In this document: positions 18,247 to 27,320 of the stretch, one piece after another
Numbering within the stretch: position 1 is the stretch's first letter
How the letters are laid out: every line of letters begins with the position of its first letter
Assembly: GCA_947487895.1 (NCBI GenBank)
Contig: CANKYF010000002.1
Span: forward strand, 434,001 to 498,000
Length of the DNA: 64,000 nucleotides
Source of the DNA: an uncultured Flavobacteriaceae bacterium
Lineage (GTDB): Bacteria > Bacteroidota > Bacteroidia > Flavobacteriales > Flavobacteriaceae
Direction: 5' to 3'
The notes under the pieces: generated by a model
The model's database searches: none
What the model was told of the DNA's origin: nothing
What the model saw: only the letters and a program-made list of their open reading frames with translations
Program-made: the position numbers and the translations under genes

Positions 18247-18705
18247 TTATAAAGGAACTATATGTGAGTTCTTTATTTCCCCCATTACAAATGTGCTCTT
18301 AGCGCTCCCAATGTTGTCTATATCTCCAAGATGATTTAAAACAAAATTCTGATAAGATTTCATGTCCTTTACGAGAATTTTCAACAGAAAATCATAGTCA
18401 CCAGATATATTATAACATTCTACAACTTCTTTAAAAGACATAATATCATTCACAAATTGATTGCCAATTACTCGTGTATGCTCTTTTAACTTAATATTAC
18501 AAAAAACTATTAATCCTCTATCTAATTTTTCGGCATCAAGAATAGCTTTGTATTTTTTAATATAACCTTCTTTCTCAAGTTTTTTTACTCTTTCAAAAAC
18601 AGGAGTTACAGATAAATTAACTTTAGCTGCCAACTCTTTGGTTGTTAAATTTGAGTTATTCTGAAGAATATTTAAAATGCTTAAATCAATTTTATCTAAA
18701 ACCAC
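18247..18705 (-). CDS. Lrp/AsnC family transcriptional regulator
   Basis: 152 residues. The N-terminal helix-turn-helix begins LDKIDLSILNILQNNSNLTTKELA, written here in two parts: LDKIDLSILNILQ and NNSNLTTKELA (residues 3-26). The C-terminal half is a RAM/AsnC ligand-binding fold (YNISGDYDFLLKI). Lrp/AsnC proteins sense amino acids and form octamers or dodecamers on DNA. It is divergent from metE across 155 bases, so methionine-pathway control is a reasonable inference. No operator dyad was resolved. Confidence 0.9.
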   Translation of the reverse strand: MVLDKIDLSILNILQNNSNLTTKELAAKVNLSVTPVFERVKKLEKEGYIKKYKAILDAEKLDRGLIVFCNIKLKEHTRVIGNQFVNDIMSFKEVVECYNISGDYDFLLKILVKDMKSYQNFVLNHLGDIDNIGSAKSTFVMGEIKNSHIVPL

Positions 18706-18831
18706 TGTAGATTTTTTTTCTGTTGAACTTCATTTTAAAACAAAATTAAGTTTTTAATTCTTCATTTATGACATTAAAAAGTATAATTAACCAATTTAAA
18801 TTCATTTTATGGTGTAAAAATTCTTTGAAAC

Positions 18832-18839
18832 TAAATTTG
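18832..18839 (+). promoter_or_regulatory. Candidate -7 element of metE
   Basis: TAAATTTG matches the Bacteroidota -7 consensus TAnnTTTG exactly and ends 21 bases before the metE ATG. No TTTG lies at proper -33 spacing, which would fit an activated promoter. Confidence 0.5.
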
Positions 18840-18860
18840 TAAAGACAAAAACACTATTAT

Positions 18861-21182
18861 ATGAAAACTACAACCTTAGGATATCCAAGAATTGGTGCAA
18901 AACGAGAATTAAAAAGATCATGTGAAGCTTACTGGTCTGGGAAAATAGATCAATCTCAACTTCTAAAAACAGGAAATGATATAAAAAAAGAAAACTGGTT
19001 GCTTCAAAAAAAGCTTGGAATAGATAGTATTCCTTCTAACGATTTTTCGTTTTACGATCAGGTTTTAGACACCTGTTTAACAGTTGGGTGTATTCCTAAT
19101 CGATATGAACCATTAAAAAGTAAAAACCCGTTAGATTTATATTTTGCTATGGCACGCGGTATACAAAACAATACCGTTGATTGTACCGCTATGGAAATGA
19201 CAAAATGGTTCGATACTAACTACCATTACATAGTACCAGAATTTGAAAAAGATCAAACTTTCGAGCTTTTTTCAACTAAGATTATTGACGAGTATAAAGA
19301 AGCTATAGAATTGGGAATTAAAACCAAACCTGTACTCATTGCTCCTGTTACATTTTTATTATTAGGAAAAGAAAAAGACCCTAATTTTGACAAGCTAGAT
19401 TTACTAGAAAAACTACTCCCTGTATATTTTGAAATTATTTTTCAGCTTACACAATTAGGTGTAGAATACATACAGTTTGATGAACCCTGTTTAGCACTAA
19501 ACTTAAATAACAAAGAACGAGAAGCAATTAAACTTACTTATGAAAAGATTAATGCCAAGTTTCCAAATCTTAAAATTTATTTAGCAAACTATTTTGATTG
19601 CTACGGTGATAATTTAGAAACTGTTCTTCAACTTCCTGTAGATACATTACATTTAGATTTAGTTAGATGTCAATTACAATTAAATGACATTTTCAATTCT
19701 AAATACTTTAGAAAAGATCTTAAACTATCATTAGGCTTAGTTGATGGTAGAAATATTTGGAAAAATGATTTTAAAGCTTCTTTAGAAACTATTGAATTTG
19801 CCATTTCTAAACTAGGCGAAGAACAATTATGGATAGCGTCGTCTTGCTCGTTACTTCACACACCGTATGATCTTGATTTAGAAACGAATGAAAACAACTT
19901 ATCCAAAGAAATAAAACAATGGCTAGCTTTTGCTAAACAAAAACTACATGAAATAAGAACTTTAAAAGGATTAGCTTCATCAGAATACAAGCAATTTGAA
20001 AAGGAATATGCGGACAATAAAAAAGCTAATGAAAATAGAAAAACATCTAAGCTCATTCATAACAATAATGTAAAAAGCAGAGTTTCAAATTTAAATGATA
20101 ACGATAGCGAAAGAAAAAGTGAATTCAAACACAGACAGCTTAAACAAAAACAAACACTAAAACTCCCTTTATTCCCTACTACAACCATTGGATCATTTCC
20201 TCAAACTAAAGAAGTAAGAAATTGGAGATCAAAATTAAAAAAGGGACTCATTGCTGAATTTGAGTATAATGCATTTATTTCTTTAGAAACCGAAAAATCT
20301 ATAAGATTTCAAGAAGAAACAGGTATTGATGTACTTGTTCATGGAGAATTTGAACGAAATGACATGGTAGAATATTTTGGAGAAAAATTAAACGGTTTTG
20401 CCTTTAGCAGCTATGGTTGGGTACAAAGCTACGGAAGCAGATGTGTAAAACCTCCTATTCTTTTTGGTGATGTTTCAAGAGAAAAACCTATGACAGTAAA
20501 ATGGTCATCATTCGCTCAATCACTAACAGATTTACCCGTAAAAGGAATGCTAACAGGACCTGTTACAATTCTTCAATGGTCATTTGTGAGAAATGATCAA
20601 TCTAGAGAAATAACCTGTAATCAAATAGCCCTTGCCATAAGAGATGAAGTTGTAGATTTAGAAAACAATGGCATAAAAATAATTCAAATAGACGAACCAG
20701 CTATTAGAGAAGGCTTGCCGTTAAGAAAGGAAATATGGAATGAATACCTTAATTGGGCTGTAAAAGCATTTCGAATCTCAGCTAGTGGCGTAAAAGATGA
20801 AACACAAATTCACACACACATGTGTTATTCTGAATTTAACGATATTATTGAAAACATTGCCGCTATGGATGCAGATGTTATAACTATTGAAACTTCAAGA
20901 TCTGAAATGGAATTACTGGACGCATTTGTTAATTTTAAATATCCCAATGAAATTGGCCCTGGAGTATATGATATACACTCCCCTAGAGTTCCAAATGTTG
21001 AAGAAATAGAATACCTAATAACAAAAGCTAAAAATGTACTACCCAAAGAACATATTTGGGTAAATCCAGATTGTGGCTTAAAAACTAGAAATTGGCCCGA
21101 AACTAAACTAGCCCTAAAAAGCATGGTAAAAGCCGCAAAAAGGTTAAGATTGGCTGAAACAAAAACAGCTTCTTATGTATAA
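18861..21182 (+). CDS. metE: Cobalamin-independent methionine synthase
   Basis: 773 residues, full length for MetE. The zinc ligands align by a constant offset with the E. coli enzyme: His653 and Cys655 in HTHMCYSE, Glu677 and Cys738 in NPDCGLKTR. It transfers the methyl group of 5-methyltetrahydropteroyl-triglutamate to homocysteine, making methionine. An internal Lys/Asn-rich stretch (about residues 385-435) links the two barrel halves. It stands alone after the divergent AsnC-type regulator and ends with its own terminator. No SAM riboswitch was found in the upstream 155 bases. Confidence 0.97.
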   Translation: MKTTTLGYPRIGAKRELKRSCEAYWSGKIDQSQLLKTGNDIKKENWLLQKKLGIDSIPSNDFSFYDQVLDTCLTVGCIPNRYEPLKSKNPLDLYFAMARGIQNNTVDCTAMEMTKWFDTNYHYIVPEFEKDQTFELFSTKIIDEYKEAIELGIKTKPVLIAPVTFLLLGKEKDPNFDKLDLLEKLLPVYFEIIFQLTQLGVEYIQFDEPCLALNLNNKEREAIKLTYEKINAKFPNLKIYLANYFDCYGDNLETVLQLPVDTLHLDLVRCQLQLNDIFNSKYFRKDLKLSLGLVDGRNIWKNDFKASLETIEFAISKLGEEQLWIASSCSLLHTPYDLDLETNENNLSKEIKQWLAFAKQKLHEIRTLKGLASSEYKQFEKEYADNKKANENRKTSKLIHNNNVKSRVSNLNDNDSERKSEFKHRQLKQKQTLKLPLFPTTTIGSFPQTKEVRNWRSKLKKGLIAEFEYNAFISLETEKSIRFQEETGIDVLVHGEFERNDMVEYFGEKLNGFAFSSYGWVQSYGSRCVKPPILFGDVSREKPMTVKWSSFAQSLTDLPVKGMLTGPVTILQWSFVRNDQSREITCNQIALAIRDEVVDLENNGIKIIQIDEPAIREGLPLRKEIWNEYLNWAVKAFRISASGVKDETQIHTHMCYSEFNDIIENIAAMDADVITIETSRSEMELLDAFVNFKYPNEIGPGVYDIHSPRVPNVEEIEYLITKAKNVLPKEHIWVNPDCGLKTRNWPETKLALKSMVKAAKRLRLAETKTASYV

Positions 21183-21245
21183 ATAATTAGCTTTTACAAG
21201 ATGTTTTTCCTCAAAAATGGAAAAAATCCTTATTTATAATCACCT

Positions 21246-21282
21246 AAAAAACTATATTTCATTAAGAATATAGTTTTTTTTT
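21246..21282 (+). terminator. Terminator after metE
   Basis: Stem AAAAAACTATAT with its complement ATATAGTTTTTT around a 10-base loop, followed by further T residues. Confidence 0.8.
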
Positions 21283-21338
21283 GCTGAAACTGTAACAAAC
21301 TTAAAATGTACTTATCTATAATGTAAACATTTGTTTTT

Positions 21339-21902
21339 TTGACGCCAACCAACTTTAATATTGATCAATTAATAGCTTTATGCATATCGGGCAACCAATC
21401 TGCACAATTGGAAGTTTACAATAGATATTATAAAGCTATGTATAATACAGCTTTTAGAATTGTAAAAAACAGTTATGAAGCTGAAGATATTATGCAAGAT
21501 TCGTTTTTAATGGCATTTACAAAGTTAAAGACACTTAAAGACACCTCTATTTTTGGGTCATGGTTAAAAAGAATAGTTGTTAATAATAGCATATATCAAT
21601 ATAGAAAACAAGTAAAACAAAATGAAGTTCCTATAGATGATATGTTATATAAAGTTGAAGGAGATTCTAGCGGGTTAGAAACTGATTATGAGTTTACAAG
21701 CCTTAAAGCTAAACAAGTTTTAGAAACACTTAAAACATTGAAAGATAATTATAGAATTGCTTTAACACTTAACTTAATTGAAGGTTATGATTATGAAGAG
21801 ATTGGAGACATTTTAAATATCTCACAATCTAATTGTAGAACTACTATATCTAGAGCCAAAGAAAGTTTACGAAAAAAGCTACTGGCAACGGTACAAGTTT
21901 AA
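21339..21902 (+). CDS. ECF-type RNA polymerase sigma factor
   Basis: 187 residues from the TTG at 21339; no in-frame ATG lies near, so the start is uncertain. Region 2 is visible as YNTAFRIVKNSYEAEDIMQDSFL, split here as YNTAFRIVKNSY and EAEDIMQDSFL. Region 4 is the C-terminal helix-turn-helix GYDYEEIGDILNISQSN. ECF sigma factors direct envelope-stress or iron-uptake genes and are held by a membrane anti-sigma factor. The next gene, 11 bases on, has one membrane span and fits that role. Two exported beta-repeat proteins follow in the same unit and may be targets. Confidence 0.9.
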   Translation: MTPTNFNIDQLIALCISGNQSAQLEVYNRYYKAMYNTAFRIVKNSYEAEDIMQDSFLMAFTKLKTLKDTSIFGSWLKRIVVNNSIYQYRKQVKQNEVPIDDMLYKVEGDSSGLETDYEFTSLKAKQVLETLKTLKDNYRIALTLNLIEGYDYEEIGDILNISQSNCRTTISRAKESLRKKLLATVQV

Positions 21903-21913
21903 AATGAAAGCCT

Positions 21914-22480
21914 ATGAGTAAAGATAATATTGAAAATCTGTTTAACAGATTAGAAAATGAGTTCGATATAGAACAACCAATTCTTAATCATGAAGAACGC
22001 TTTTTAAACAAACTAAATAACCAAAGCGAGTTAGCACTGATTAAAGAAGAGGATAAACTATGGCGTCGTTTATGGAAACCTTTAGTTGGTGTTGCCGCTG
22101 CGGTAACCTTAATTTTCACAGTAATTTTTAACAGTGCAAATGAAACAGGAAGAGACTTAGCAAGTGTGTCTCCTAAAATGGCGCAAACACAAGATTTTTT
22201 CTTAACCTCTATTAATGAAGAATTATTTAAACTTCAAGAAGAGAAAAGTCCAGAAGCAAAATTAATTATTAAAGATGCTATGGAAAGACTAAAAATTTTG
22301 GAAAATAAATATGAAGTACTAAAAAATGACCTATCTGAAAGCGATGACGACAATCGTGTTATTTATGCTATGATTTCAAATTTTCAAAATAGAATAGATA
22401 TTTTAAAAAGTACTATTGAAAAAATTAACCTTATTAAACAATTTAAAAGCCAGTCAAATGAAACAAACAATACTATATAG
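21914..22480 (+). CDS. Single-span membrane protein, putative anti-sigma factor
   Basis: 188 residues. A cytoplasmic acidic N-terminal part (about 1-55) precedes one membrane helix (PLVGVAAAVTLIFTVIF, about 56-72) and an extracytoplasmic coiled-coil-rich part (about 100-180). The layout and its position after the ECF sigma gene suggest an anti-sigma factor, but I see no zinc-binding HxxxCxxC motif. Its 3' end overlaps the next gene by 23 bases, implying translational coupling. Confidence 0.7.
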   Translation: MSKDNIENLFNRLENEFDIEQPILNHEERFLNKLNNQSELALIKEEDKLWRRLWKPLVGVAAAVTLIFTVIFNSANETGRDLASVSPKMAQTQDFFLTSINEELFKLQEEKSPEAKLIIKDAMERLKILENKYEVLKNDLSESDDDNRVIYAMISNFQNRIDILKSTIEKINLIKQFKSQSNETNNTI

Positions 22481-23543
22481 ATACTTCCTTATACTACTTA
22501 TGCTGCCAATATTTGCAATGGCATCAGGAAAGCATGAAGGTAAGTATACCAAAAAGAAAACCATTAATAAAGAATTTACCGTTAATAAAAATGCTACTTT
22601 AAAGGTGAATAATAGTTATGGTAATTTAGATATTATTACCTGGGATAAAAACACTACCGCTTTTGAAATTACCATAACAGCATCTGGAAATGACGAAGAA
22701 AAAGTTGAAGATAGATTAAAAGATATCACAGTTAACTTTGATGCGTCTCCTAGTCTAGTTTCAGCAGTAACAAAGTTTAGCAAAAAATCGAGTTCTTTTT
22801 GGACTTGGGGAAAAAGCTCAAAAGTGAGTATTAATATTCATTATATCATTAAGATTCCTATTACCAATCATGTAGATCTAAAAAACGACTATGGCAGTAT
22901 TAACTTAGATAAATTAGAAGGCGCCGCTAAAATTAGATGTGACTACGGAAAAATAACCACTAAAGAATTAATGAATAGTGATAATAGTTTGTATTTCGAC
23001 TATTCTCAAAACTGTTATTTTGAATATATAAAAAGTGGAAGTATAAATGCAGATTATAGTGGGTTTACAGTTTCAAAAACTAAAAATCTAAACATCAATG
23101 CAGATTATACAGGTTCTAAAATTGAATTTGCTGAAAACCTGAGTTACAATTGTGATTACGGAAGCTTGAAAGTAGAAAAAGTAAACAACATAAGCGGTAA
23201 TGGAGATTACCTAACCACAGTTTTGGGTGACGTTTATAAAAGTGCTGATCTTAGTGCAGACTATGGTTCTATTAAAATTGCTCAACTAAATGAACACACT
23301 AAAAATGTTACTATTAATGGAGATTATTCAAGTATTAAAATTGGATATGCTCCAACCTATAATTTTAATTTTGATATCAATTTAAGCTACTCTTCTTTAA
23401 GAGATAATAGCGGATTAGAATTCACCAAAACAAATAAACAATCTTATTCTAAACACTACCATGGGTATCATGGAGATGCCACATCTAAAAATTTTGTAAG
23501 CATAAAATCAGACTATGGAGGGGTATCCTTAACTAAAAATTAA
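22458..23543 (+). CDS. Exported DUF4097-like beta-repeat protein
   Basis: 361 residues from the ATG at 22458, chosen because the signal peptide then begins at once (MKQTILYRYFLILLMLPIFAMAS). An in-frame ATG 42 bases earlier would only extend the leader. The mature part is built of short strands with recurring D-Y-G/D-Y-S turns (NDYGSI, CDYGKI, ADYSGF, ADYTGS, CDYGSL, ADYGSI, GDYSSI, SDYGGV), about every 20-25 residues, typical of right-handed beta-helix adhesin-like DUF4097 proteins. Function is unknown; a cell-surface role is inferred. Confidence 0.75.
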   Translation: MKQTILYRYFLILLMLPIFAMASGKHEGKYTKKKTINKEFTVNKNATLKVNNSYGNLDIITWDKNTTAFEITITASGNDEEKVEDRLKDITVNFDASPSLVSAVTKFSKKSSSFWTWGKSSKVSINIHYIIKIPITNHVDLKNDYGSINLDKLEGAAKIRCDYGKITTKELMNSDNSLYFDYSQNCYFEYIKSGSINADYSGFTVSKTKNLNINADYTGSKIEFAENLSYNCDYGSLKVEKVNNISGNGDYLTTVLGDVYKSADLSADYGSIKIAQLNEHTKNVTINGDYSSIKIGYAPTYNFNFDINLSYSSLRDNSGLEFTKTNKQSYSKHYHGYHGDATSKNFVSIKSDYGGVSLTKN

Positions 23544-23575
23544 TTCTATCAAACAATCTATAAAATCATAACAAC

Positions 23576-24310
23576 ATGAAATCATCAATCAAAAAACAAA
23601 CAGTATTATTTATAATATGTTTATTTACAGTTATAACTTCTTATGGACAATGGGGAGGTATAAAAGGAAATGGTAACATCACAACAATTACTAGAACAAC
23701 AAATAATTATGATGGCATTAAATGTGCTGGAAATATGGACTTTATTTTAGTAAATGGTAATGAAGGAAACATTACAATTGAAGGTGAAGAGAATTTATTA
23801 GACTATATAGTTACCGAGGTAAAAGGTAATAATTTAGTTGTTAAGGTTAAAAATGGTAAAAGCCTAAAGCCAAGTAGAGGTAATAGCATTAAAATAACAA
23901 TTCCATTTAAAGATATTAGTAAAGTATCTTTAGCTGGCTCTGGAGATTTATGGAATGAAGATCCTATTAATAGTTCTAATTTAGATGTGTCATTAGCGGG
24001 TTCTGGAGATATTGTTTTAAATATTAACACGTCTTATACAAAAGGTGCTGTTGCTGGTTCTGGGGATCTTAAATTAAAAGGAAGCACTAACAATTTAGTT
24101 GTAAAAGTTGCTGGATCTGGAGACTTCCACGGTTTCGATCTTAATTCAAATAACACTGAAGTTTCCGTTGCTGGATCTGGTGGTGCTGAAGTTGTAAGCA
24201 ATGAGAGTATCACAGCAAAAGTAGCGGGTTCTGGGGATGTAGTTTACAAAGGAAATCCTGGAAAAGAAGACACAAAAGTAGCAGGGTCTGGATCTATAAG
24301 AACCTACTAA
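23576..24310 (+). CDS. Head GIN domain (DUF2807) exported protein
   Basis: 244 residues with a signal peptide (MKSSIKKQTVLFIICLFTVITSYGQ). The body has at least seven AGSG(D/G/S) turns (LAGSGDL, LAGSGDI, VAGSGDL, VAGSGDF, VAGSGGA, VAGSGDV, VAGSGSI) spaced about 16-25 residues, as in DUF2807 beta-helix proteins. It lies 32 bases after the DUF4097-like gene and closes the ECF sigma operon before a terminator. The biochemical role of the family is not established. Confidence 0.88.
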   Translation: MKSSIKKQTVLFIICLFTVITSYGQWGGIKGNGNITTITRTTNNYDGIKCAGNMDFILVNGNEGNITIEGEENLLDYIVTEVKGNNLVVKVKNGKSLKPSRGNSIKITIPFKDISKVSLAGSGDLWNEDPINSSNLDVSLAGSGDIVLNINTSYTKGAVAGSGDLKLKGSTNNLVVKVAGSGDFHGFDLNSNNTEVSVAGSGGAEVVSNESITAKVAGSGDVVYKGNPGKEDTKVAGSGSIRTY

Positions 24311-24337
24311 AAGTATTTACAAATAAAATATGTTTAA

Positions 24338-24365
24338 GGTCGCTCTGCAAAGAGCGACTTTTTTA
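24338..24365 (+). terminator. Terminator of the ECF sigma operon
   Basis: Stem GTCGCTCT/AGAGCGAC with a GCAA loop, followed by TTTTTT. It overlaps the last codons of the convergent MFS gene. Confidence 0.8.
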
Positions 24366-25751
24366 TGCCTTTTTTTCAGTTTTACGAACTCTTAGCAATA
24401 AAAACACACCAGATAAAAAGAAGACGATTAAGAATAAAATGGCATTACGCATACTTCCTGTAACTTGAGCTATAAAACCATATAAAAAAGTCCCTATCAC
24501 AATACCTACTTTTTCAGCTACATCATAAAAACTAAAGAAAGACGTAGTATCTTTAGTTTCAGGTAAAAATTTAGAATATGTAGATCTAGACAATGCTTGT
24601 ATACCTCCCATAACAATACCAACAAAACCTGCAGCTATATAAAAATCCATAGGAGTAATTAAAAAATAAGCATAAACACAAATACACACCCAAAGTATAT
24701 TTATAACAATTAGTGTTTTTATATTTCCATATACTTTAGAGGCTCTTGCTGTTATTAAAGCACCAGCAATTGCAATAACTTGAATCAACAAAATACTAAT
24801 AATTAATCCCATGGTACGCTCATCATCCGTTCCCCAATTAATTTCTTCTTCACCAAAATAGGTTGCTATAAGCATAACGGTTTGTACTGCCATACTATAC
24901 ACAAAAAAGGCTACTAAATACCTTTTTAATTTGGGCTGATCTAATAATTGATTCCAAACCAATTTTAATTCTTTAAAACCATTAAAAATGATATTCTTTT
25001 TATCAGAACTTTCTTTTTTGTTTCCCTTTGGTAAATGAAAAAATGTGTACTGACTAAACAACATCCACCATATTCCTACTGTCATGAAAGACACTTTCAT
25101 TGCTTCAATTGATGCCTCCCCTTTTGCTTTGTCTATAGCTTGATTAATTAAAGTTTCATTGCCTGTTTGTGTAATTGCTTCTGGTATACTCATATCAAAA
25201 CCAAAAAACTGAGGAAACATAACCATTGCTAGATTTACTAGTAACAATAAAACACTTCCTGCATACCCCAAAGAGAAACCTTTAGCACTAATTTTATCTT
25301 GTTGATGTTCAAAAGCAACATCAGGTAAGTAGGAATTATTAATGGCAAAACTTACCCAAAATCCAACTAAACCGAAGAAATAACAGGTTAATCCGAAATA
25401 AATATTATCTAATGCAAACCAATATAATCCAATGCAAGACAGCCCTCCTAGATAACAGAAGAATTTCATAAAGACTTTCTTATTTCCTATATAATCAGCA
25501 ACTCCAGATATTAAAGGTGTCACTAAAGCAATAAAAACAAATGCTAATGAAGTAGTGTAACTAATAAGTGGAGCTCTTTCAATTTCGCCTCCAAAAATTA
25601 AAATCTTTTCTATTCCAGCCTTTCTAAATAAAGCACCATAAAAAATGGGAAATACAGCCGAAGTAATAACTAAACTATACACTGAATTTGCCCAGTCATA
25701 AAATGCCCAAGCATTGAGTAACTTTTTACTTCCTTTTTCTAATAGTGCCAT
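24363..25751 (-). CDS. UMF1-type MFS transporter
   Basis: 462 residues with about 12 membrane segments. The start (KLLNAWAFYDWANSVYSL) and the segment NNSYLPDVA match the UMF1/Vps22-like MFS family related to yeast Atg22, a vacuolar amino-acid exporter. The substrate in bacteria is unknown. It is preceded by the terminator of the M48 peptidase gene, so it probably has its own promoter. Confidence 0.85.
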   Translation of the reverse strand: MALLEKGSKKLLNAWAFYDWANSVYSLVITSAVFPIFYGALFRKAGIEKILIFGGEIERAPLISYTTSLAFVFIALVTPLISGVADYIGNKKVFMKFFCYLGGLSCIGLYWFALDNIYFGLTCYFFGLVGFWVSFAINNSYLPDVAFEHQQDKISAKGFSLGYAGSVLLLLVNLAMVMFPQFFGFDMSIPEAITQTGNETLINQAIDKAKGEASIEAMKVSFMTVGIWWMLFSQYTFFHLPKGNKKESSDKKNIIFNGFKELKLVWNQLLDQPKLKRYLVAFFVYSMAVQTVMLIATYFGEEEINWGTDDERTMGLIISILLIQVIAIAGALITARASKVYGNIKTLIVINILWVCICVYAYFLITPMDFYIAAGFVGIVMGGIQALSRSTYSKFLPETKDTTSFFSFYDVAEKVGIVIGTFLYGFIAQVTGSMRNAILFLIVFFLSGVFLLLRVRKTEKKA

Positions 25752-25753
25752 AA

Positions 25754-25783
25754 TAAAAAAGCTGCCCTTTTATGAGCAGCTTC
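25754..25783 (-). terminator. Terminator of the M48 peptidase gene
   Basis: Stem AAGCTGC/GCAGCTT (25759-25765, 25776-25782), followed on the minus strand by TTTTTT. It lies 70 bases after the peptidase stop and directly before the start codon of the MFS gene. Confidence 0.75.
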
Positions 25784-25852
25784 TAAAGTAAACAAATATT
25801 TTTATTTACATGTAAACTATATTTTATCAAATTTACATAATGAATTTTGATA

Positions 25853-26671
25853 CTATTTTCTAAATGATGTCACACCAAATTTAGCAGCTTCTGCTCTAGC
25901 CTTTGGCGCCCAAGCTGTTAAATGATTTATTCTAGTATCATTAGATGGATGCGTACTCATAAATTCAGGTGGTGCTTGTCCGCCACTTCTAGCTTTCATA
26001 CGCTTCCATAACTCTGCAGCTTCAGATGGTTCATAACCAGCTATTGCCATTAAATGGATTCCTATATTATCAGATTCTGTTTCATGACTTCTGCTAAAAG
26101 GCAAAATACCTAAAACTTGAGAACCAACACCATAATATTGATTGAATGCATTTCTGGATTGTTCATCTTTTATAGCTACATTTCCAGCAATTGCTAGTCC
26201 TGCTTGTAAATACCCTGCACTCATACGCTGCTGACCATGATTAGCTAAAGCATGTGCCACCTCATGTCCCATAATAGCAGCAACTCCAGCTTCGTTTTCT
26301 GCAATTGGTAAGATGCCTGTATAAAAAACAATTTTACCACCAGGCATACACCAAGCATTTACTGTTTTATCATCTACTAATTTGTATTCCCATTTGTAAT
26401 CTTTTAAATAACCTGCGTGTCCGTTAGCATTCAACCAACGTTCTGCAGCAACAGCTATTTTTTGGCCAACGCGTTTAATCATTTCGGCATCCTTAGTGCC
26501 TGTAACCACTTTATTTTCAGTTAAAAACTGATCATACTGCGCAAAAGCCTGAGGAAACAACTGTGAATTTGGCACTAAAGCCATAGTTTTCTTTCCTGTA
26601 AAAGGGTTTGTAGCACATGCAATACATAATGCTGCAATTCCTAATAATATAAATACGTTTTTTAGTTTCAT
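25853..26671 (-). CDS. M48 family zinc metallopeptidase, lipoprotein
   Basis: 272 residues. The lipobox ends at Cys19 (IAC). The active site HEVAH is at 136-140 and the third ligand Glu is in RSHETESDNIG. The size and the NPFTGKK start of the mature part match LoiP/YggG-like periplasmic peptidases that act in outer-membrane quality control. It is monocistronic on the minus strand, divergent from msrB across 156 bases. Confidence 0.92.
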   Translation of the reverse strand: MKLKNVFILLGIAALCIACATNPFTGKKTMALVPNSQLFPQAFAQYDQFLTENKVVTGTKDAEMIKRVGQKIAVAAERWLNANGHAGYLKDYKWEYKLVDDKTVNAWCMPGGKIVFYTGILPIAENEAGVAAIMGHEVAHALANHGQQRMSAGYLQAGLAIAGNVAIKDEQSRNAFNQYYGVGSQVLGILPFSRSHETESDNIGIHLMAIAGYEPSEAAELWKRMKARSGGQAPPEFMSTHPSNDTRINHLTAWAPKARAEAAKFGVTSFRK

Positions 26672-26827
26672 TTTAGTAAGTTTATTTCATCATAAAAATA
26701 CAAAAATTGTATCTCGATATATTTTAGACACCGTATTTTTTTATTCGTCACTTTAATTTTAAGCTTTTTATAGTAAAAAACGTTATTAAATATCATATTC
26801 ATCGACTCATTTAAGAAATACTGAAAA

Positions 26828-27307
26828 ATGAAAAATTTATTTGCTTTAATTATCTGCTTTTCTCTATTTAGTTGCAATTCTTCAGCTCAAAAAAAAGAAG
26901 AAAAAAAGGAAACTTTTAAGATTACTAAAACTGAAGAGGAATGGAAAGCTCTACTAACTACTCAAGAATTTAATGTACTGAGAAAAGCTGGTACAGAAAG
27001 ACCTTTTACAAGTCCATTAAATAAAAACTATAAAGAGGGTGTTTATGTTTGTAAAGCATGTGAAACACCATTATTTAAAAGCGAGCACAAATTTGACTCT
27101 GGTACTGGATGGCCAAGTTTTGACAAAGAAATAGTTGGTAATGTTACATTTTCTACAGATTATAACATTGGTTATGCTAGAACTGAAGAACACTGTGCTA
27201 CTTGTGGCGGACATTTAGGCCATGTTTTTAATGATGGACCTAGTGAAACTACAGGAAAAAGACATTGTATAAATGGTGTTTCTTTAAAATTTATTCCGAA
27301 GAAATAG
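26828..27307 (+). CDS. msrB: Peptide-methionine (R)-S-oxide reductase, lipoprotein
   Basis: 159 residues. The lipobox ends at Cys16 (FSC), so this is a secreted lipoprotein form. Structural zinc Cys pairs are 75/78 and 123/126, the substrate motif GTGWPSF is at 92-98, and the catalytic Cys147 is in RHCING. It reduces methionine-R-sulfoxide in oxidised envelope proteins. Thr143 and Ser140 stand near where some MsrBs have a recycling Cys, so thiol exchange may need another partner. The DUF1572 gene follows after 13 bases. Confidence 0.95.
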   Translation: MKNLFALIICFSLFSCNSSAQKKEEKKETFKITKTEEEWKALLTTQEFNVLRKAGTERPFTSPLNKNYKEGVYVCKACETPLFKSEHKFDSGTGWPSFDKEIVGNVTFSTDYNIGYARTEEHCATCGGHLGHVFNDGPSETTGKRHCINGVSLKFIPKK

Positions 27308-27320
27308 TTACTTTTATTAG

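Noticed and set aside
26668-26877. Minus-strand 69-codon frame opposite the msrB start
   Set aside because: It overlaps the msrB signal peptide and promoter and looks like random AT-rich sequence.
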